A DNA stretch of 64,000 nt. Source: Rhodothermia bacterium. GTDB taxonomy: Bacteria; Bacteroidota; Rhodothermia; Rhodothermales; JAAAOL01. Each line of letters starts with the position of its first letter. Position 1 is the stretch's first letter. The notes under the pieces are model-generated. The model was not told the DNA's origin, did not search any database, and saw only the letters and a list, made by a program, of their open reading frames with translations. The stretch is taken from the NCBI GenBank assembly GCA_030428385.1, contig JAUIDY010000018.1, positions 1 to 64,000 of the forward strand, written 5' to 3'. Shown piece by piece: positions 61,370 to 64,000 of this stretch. The translations under genes and the position numbers were made by a program.

Positions 61370-61645
61370 ATGCTACCTACGAAACATGTGACCTGGTCAC
61401 TCGCGCTATTTACCAGCGTAAGCTATCTACTGTGTGTGCTCTTTGGCCTGTTAACACCAGAACCTGTGCATATGCACCAGTTTCTCGAGGCCGTTCTTCC
61501 AGCGTTCACCTGGATCAGTCTGGACAGTTTTGTACTGGGTCTTATTGAAAGCTTTGTTTGGGGGGTTTATATCGGCCTTGTCTTCTGTTTCATTTACAAT
61601 GGCCTTCACCGCTTCTGGCCCTCCCTGAAATCGCCCACAAGCTGA
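61370..61645 (+). CDS. DUF5676-type small membrane protein
   Basis: The 91-residue product has two long helices with TPEPVHMHQFLEAVLPAFTW between them and VYIGLVFCFIYNGLHRFW at the C-terminus. This is the DUF5676 plan, small membrane proteins of unknown function frequent in copper and mercury loci. It follows the His-rich peptide by 12 bases and may be co-expressed with it. Confidence 0.75.
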   Translation: MLPTKHVTWSLALFTSVSYLLCVLFGLLTPEPVHMHQFLEAVLPAFTWISLDSFVLGLIESFVWGVYIGLVFCFIYNGLHRFWPSLKSPTS

Positions 61646-61706
61646 GTGTATGGAGCACGCCCACCCAAGCGGTCTCCTGAATCATACAGTGCTTTTTGAT
61701 TGAGCC

Positions 61707-62834
61707 ATGAATGCCCACCGACAACATCGGCAGCCATTACTGTCTCTCTTGCTGGCCTTTCTGCTTCTAGCAACGGGCTTTGCAGGAGGGGTGCTGTGGC
61801 AGACGCCCTCAAGCACAAACCACCAGATAAGCAAGGTCGTACGCCCCATCAGCCCACGTTCGTCTTTCTCCGTTTCAGAGCAATCAACCATCAACCTGTT
61901 TGAGGCGGCATCACCCTCTGTCGTTTTCATCACCTCCTTAGCGATACAACGTGACTTCAGAACACGCAATGTGATGGAAATTCCTCGCGGAAGCGGAAGC
62001 GGCTTCGTTTGGGATTCGCTAGGACATATCGTCACCAACTACCATGTGATCCAAGATGCGTCCAGCATTCGTGTTACCCTATCCGACCAAAGTACCTGGG
62101 CAGCTCGTCTTGTGGGGGCGGCCCCTGAAAAAGATGTCGCCGTACTCCAGATTGATTCATCCCACGAGCATCTCCTGCCGTTACCACTCGGGCGATCCGC
62201 TGATCTACGGGTCGGGCAAAAGGTGCTTGCTATCGGCAATCCATTCGGACTAGACCAAACCCTTACTACCGGAATCATCAGTGCACTCGGGCGTGAAATA
62301 GAGTCCGTCGCGCGTATCCCTATTCGTGATGTCATCCAAACCGACGCCGCAATTAATCCGGGCAACTCCGGGGGGCCGTTGCTTGATTCGGCGGGCCGTC
62401 TCATTGGGATCAATACCGCGATTTACAGTCCCTCTGGTACATTTGCAGGGATTGGCTTTGCCATTCCGGTTGATGCGGTCAACTGGGTCGTACCAGATCT
62501 GATTGCATACGGACGTGTCCAGCGGCCCACGCTGGGCGTTGAACTGGCTTCTCTACAGGTAACACGAAGGCTTGGATTAGAGGGTGCGCTCATCCTTAAC
62601 GTGGAGCCAGGTAGCCCTGCCGAACAACAGGGACTCCGCCCTACTTCTCGCGATCAACGAGGAAGAATTGACATAGGAGATGTCATTACACGGATAGAGG
62701 ATACACCGATTCGATCCGCAGTAGACCTGATCCTTGCACTCGAATGGCGCAAGCCCGGAGACGAAGTCGAACTGACAGTGGTGCGAGCAGAGAACGAGCG
62801 GACGTTGCATATTATTCTGGCCCAACCCCGATGA
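61707..62834 (+). CDS. HtrA/DegP-type periplasmic serine protease with one PDZ domain
   Basis: The 375-residue protein has an N-terminal signal anchor (about 10-30), a trypsin-like domain with His in VTNYHVIQD (about 113), Asp in KDVAVLQID (about 143) and Ser in NPGNSGGPL (about 220), and one PDZ domain at about 270-370 with ALILNVEPGSPAEQQGLRP. It is a DegS/DegP-like quality-control protease. With the site-2 protease it gives the copper island two envelope proteases. It ends 43 bases before the triple TTAAG repeat. Confidence 0.93.
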   Translation: MNAHRQHRQPLLSLLLAFLLLATGFAGGVLWQTPSSTNHQISKVVRPISPRSSFSVSEQSTINLFEAASPSVVFITSLAIQRDFRTRNVMEIPRGSGSGFVWDSLGHIVTNYHVIQDASSIRVTLSDQSTWAARLVGAAPEKDVAVLQIDSSHEHLLPLPLGRSADLRVGQKVLAIGNPFGLDQTLTTGIISALGREIESVARIPIRDVIQTDAAINPGNSGGPLLDSAGRLIGINTAIYSPSGTFAGIGFAIPVDAVNWVVPDLIAYGRVQRPTLGVELASLQVTRRLGLEGALILNVEPGSPAEQQGLRPTSRDQRGRIDIGDVITRIEDTPIRSAVDLILALEWRKPGDEVELTVVRAENERTLHIILAQPR

Positions 62835-62877
62835 TGCCTGATATGTATTTGATGAAGGGCCCCTTCCTTTAGGTTCT

Positions 62878-62904
62878 TTAAGCAGACTTTAAGAAGACGT
62901 TAAG
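62878..62904 (+). promoter_or_regulatory. Triple TTAAG repeat upstream of the terminal porin
   Basis: TTAAG occurs at 62878, 62889 and 62900, each 11 bp apart, followed by GTTGACACG. This is the fullest example of the repeat in the window. The porin start is at 62968. Confidence 0.72.
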
Positions 62905-62967
62905 GTTGACACGAGAAGATTGCTTGGGACACGGATAACTCCTGTTTCACCAAGCCACATCACCCTC

Positions 62968-63282
62968 ATGCGTACTTTCGTCCTTCTCCTCATGAGCCTC
63001 TTCTTATTGGTGTTACCGGTACGATGGGGGCTTGCCCAATCCTCCTCCCCACCTCCGGTTGAACAATTCTTTCCACGGCAAGGGTCGCTTCTTGCTGGTT
63101 ACGGGGGTGCCGGATACCACATGCTTTTTGCTGAAGAGGACACCCCCAATAATTTTTCGGTGGTATTTGCTCCCATCATGTTGTTCCAGATATCAGACCG
63201 GTTTCTGTTTGAAAGCGAATTTGAGTTCGAGATCGAAGAAGGCGTAACCATGACTAGGCCGTGTCTGAAAAATGGATTTTGA
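62968..63282 (+). pseudogene. Porin-like gene cut off by an insertion sequence (N-terminal part)
   Basis: The ATG at 62968 begins a signal peptide (residues 1-24, ending GLAQ) and then an outer-membrane type sequence with QGSLLAGYGGAGYHML and RFLFESEFEFEIEEGV. The insertion sequence begins at about 63257, and the frame runs ten codons into it before a stop at 63282. The family appears the same as that of the porin C-terminal part at 2-799. If the replicon is circular, the two would be one gene split by the IS. Confidence 0.6.
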
Positions 63283-63787
63283 AGATACGCCGGATACAGG
63301 CCAACTTGACCATGGCCACGTAATGCCGTGCCAGTTTCTCATAGCGTGTGGCCAAACGACGACACTCCTTCAAGTGACCGATCAAACGCTCAATAACGTT
63401 GCGACGACGGTAACGCACCGAGCACACGGGCGCTGGAACAGATTTGGTGCGTCTTCTCGGAATCACCGACTCAACACCCAAGTCGTCGAGGTAAGCACGG
63501 ATCGCGGCGCTGTCGTAGCCTTTGTCAGCCACCAACGTCTCTGGCAGAACGGCCAAGGAGACCGCTTCGAACGTCGGGGTGAACTGTGGGCTGTCGTGAC
63601 GCTGCCCCGCGCTCACGTGCACGGACAAGGGCGTGCCGACGCCGTCGCAAATCAGGTGCACCTTCGTCGTAAAACCGCCTCGACTACGCCCCAAGGCTTG
63701 TTGGGCAGCATTTTCTTTGGCCTCAAGACCTTGCTTTTTTTTTCGCTCCGGCAGCGGCTCGGCTGGCACGCACCGTGGTTGAATCAA
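63254..63787 (-). CDS. IS5-family transposase, second frame (orfB)
   Basis: The C-terminal half of an IS427-group DDE transposase is read in its own frame: GRSRGGFTTKVHLICDGVG, ADKGYDSAAIRAYLDD (Asp of the DDE triad), then RYRRRNVIERLIGHLKECRR (Glu). It is in the +1 frame relative to orfA, joined at a run of nine A residues (63735-63743 on the minus strand), so the full enzyme is probably made by slippage. Its stop TAG lies at the IS edge, 63254-63256. Confidence 0.9.
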   Translation of the reverse strand: MIQPRCVPAEPLPERKKKQGLEAKENAAQQALGRSRGGFTTKVHLICDGVGTPLSVHVSAGQRHDSPQFTPTFEAVSLAVLPETLVADKGYDSAAIRAYLDDLGVESVIPRRRTKSVPAPVCSVRYRRRNVIERLIGHLKECRRLATRYEKLARHYVAMVKLACIRRIFKIHFSDTA

Positions 63788-64000
63788 CGAACCATGTCTC
63801 TAGATCGATCGTGCCGTCATCAAGTAGGCGAAGCTGGAGCAGGTGAAGCATGCGGTCGATTGTGCCGTCGTCGCTCCAGCGTCGATAGCGGTCGTAGACG
63901 GTCTGCCAGGGCCCAAAGCGTTCAGGCAGGTCTCGCCATGCTGCCCCGGAGCAAAGCACCCAGAAGATGCCGTTTAGCATCAAGCGGTCGTCGCGTCGGG
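63257..64000 (-). mobile_element. Insertion sequence of the IS5 family (IS427-like group), partial
   Basis: The element begins at about 63257 with GGCCGTGTCTGAAAAATGG, which has the look of the IS427-group terminal repeat, with CTA or TA as the flanking target. It runs past the right end of the window. It carries a two-frame transposase and interrupts a porin gene. Confidence 0.85.
63723..64000 (-). CDS. IS5-family transposase, first frame (orfA), partial
   Basis: The reading frame is open to the right edge, so the N-terminus is outside the window. It has the N-terminal part of the IS427-type transposase: RRDDRLMLNGIFWVLCSGAA, PERFGPWQTVYDRYRRW, and ETWFVDSTTVRASRA with the first Asp of the DDE triad. 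It ends in KKKARS at a nine-A run, where slippage would lead into orfB. Confidence 0.9.
   Translation of the reverse strand, partial: RRDDRLMLNGIFWVLCSGAAWRDLPERFGPWQTVYDRYRRWSDDGTIDRMLHLLQLRLLDDGTIDLETWFVDSTTVRASRAAAGAKKKARS

Overview
The window reads as a large heavy-metal-resistance plasmid, or a plasmid-like mobile replicon, from a member of the Rhodothermota/Bacteroidota. The lineage call rests on two things. The M4 peptidase at 31640-33880 ends in a type IX secretion (T9SS) sorting domain, and the promoter at 30582-30615 has the Bacteroidota-type -33/-7 form. The plasmid call rests on two unrelated replication initiators, each beside its own iterons and DnaA boxes, a ParA partition locus, ParDE, mobilisation-type ATPases, and a tyrosine recombinase with a dif-like site. 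No rRNA, tRNA, CRISPR array or core chromosomal gene cluster was recognised.

Layout. (1) 1-11 kb: the C-terminal part of an outer-membrane porin, a dihaem cytochrome c, an azurin-like cupredoxin, an operon-like triad (RND/MMPL exporter, LolA-like protein, outer-membrane barrel), a membrane spermidine-synthase-like protein, a DUF2933 peptide and a universal-stress protein. (2) 11-20 kb: DUF302 and PII-like proteins, then a Cus-type copper/silver operon (small Cys-containing secreted protein, CusC, CusB with a fused cupredoxin-like domain, CusA, stand-alone cupredoxin-like protein), and a 7Fe-type ferredoxin. (3) 20-27 kb: plasmid maintenance: RepA with 19-bp iterons, RadC, RHH protein and ParA with flanking repeats, a MerR/KfrA-like protein, a second iteron origin with an RPA-type initiator, ParDE. 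(4) 27-41 kb: mobilisation region with two HerA/TraD-like ATPases, two replication-relaxation proteins, a NYN nuclease, an M4 peptidase and a beta-propeller lipoprotein, unknown plasmid proteins, decayed gene copies, and a densely structured non-coding segment at 27614-27970. (5) 41-50 kb: a leftward Czc-type operon with a ZntA-type ATPase, then a gene stub, a dif-like site and a tyrosine recombinase. (6) 51-63 kb: a copper island with an OmpR-type two-component system, small membrane and Met-rich periplasmic proteins, DUF2231, DUF411, an ICMT-like methyltransferase, a nuclease-like protein, CopB, a site-2 protease, small membrane proteins and an HtrA protease. (7) 63-64 kb: the N-terminal part of a porin interrupted by an IS5-family element that runs off the window.

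How it works together. CusCBA and CopB would clear Cu(I)/Ag(I), CzcCBA and ZntA would clear Zn/Cd/Co-type cations, and the cupredoxins, Met-rich protein, DUF411 and Cys/His-rich small proteins would buffer periplasmic metal. A direct repeat of TTAAG at 11-bp spacing lies upstream of the Cus operon, both sides of the two-component operon, the ICMT-CopB operon, the M50 protease and the terminal porin. I infer that these form one regulon of the response regulator at 52446-53153. The porin halves at the two ends belong to the same family and could be one gene split by the IS if the replicon is a circle only slightly larger than the window.
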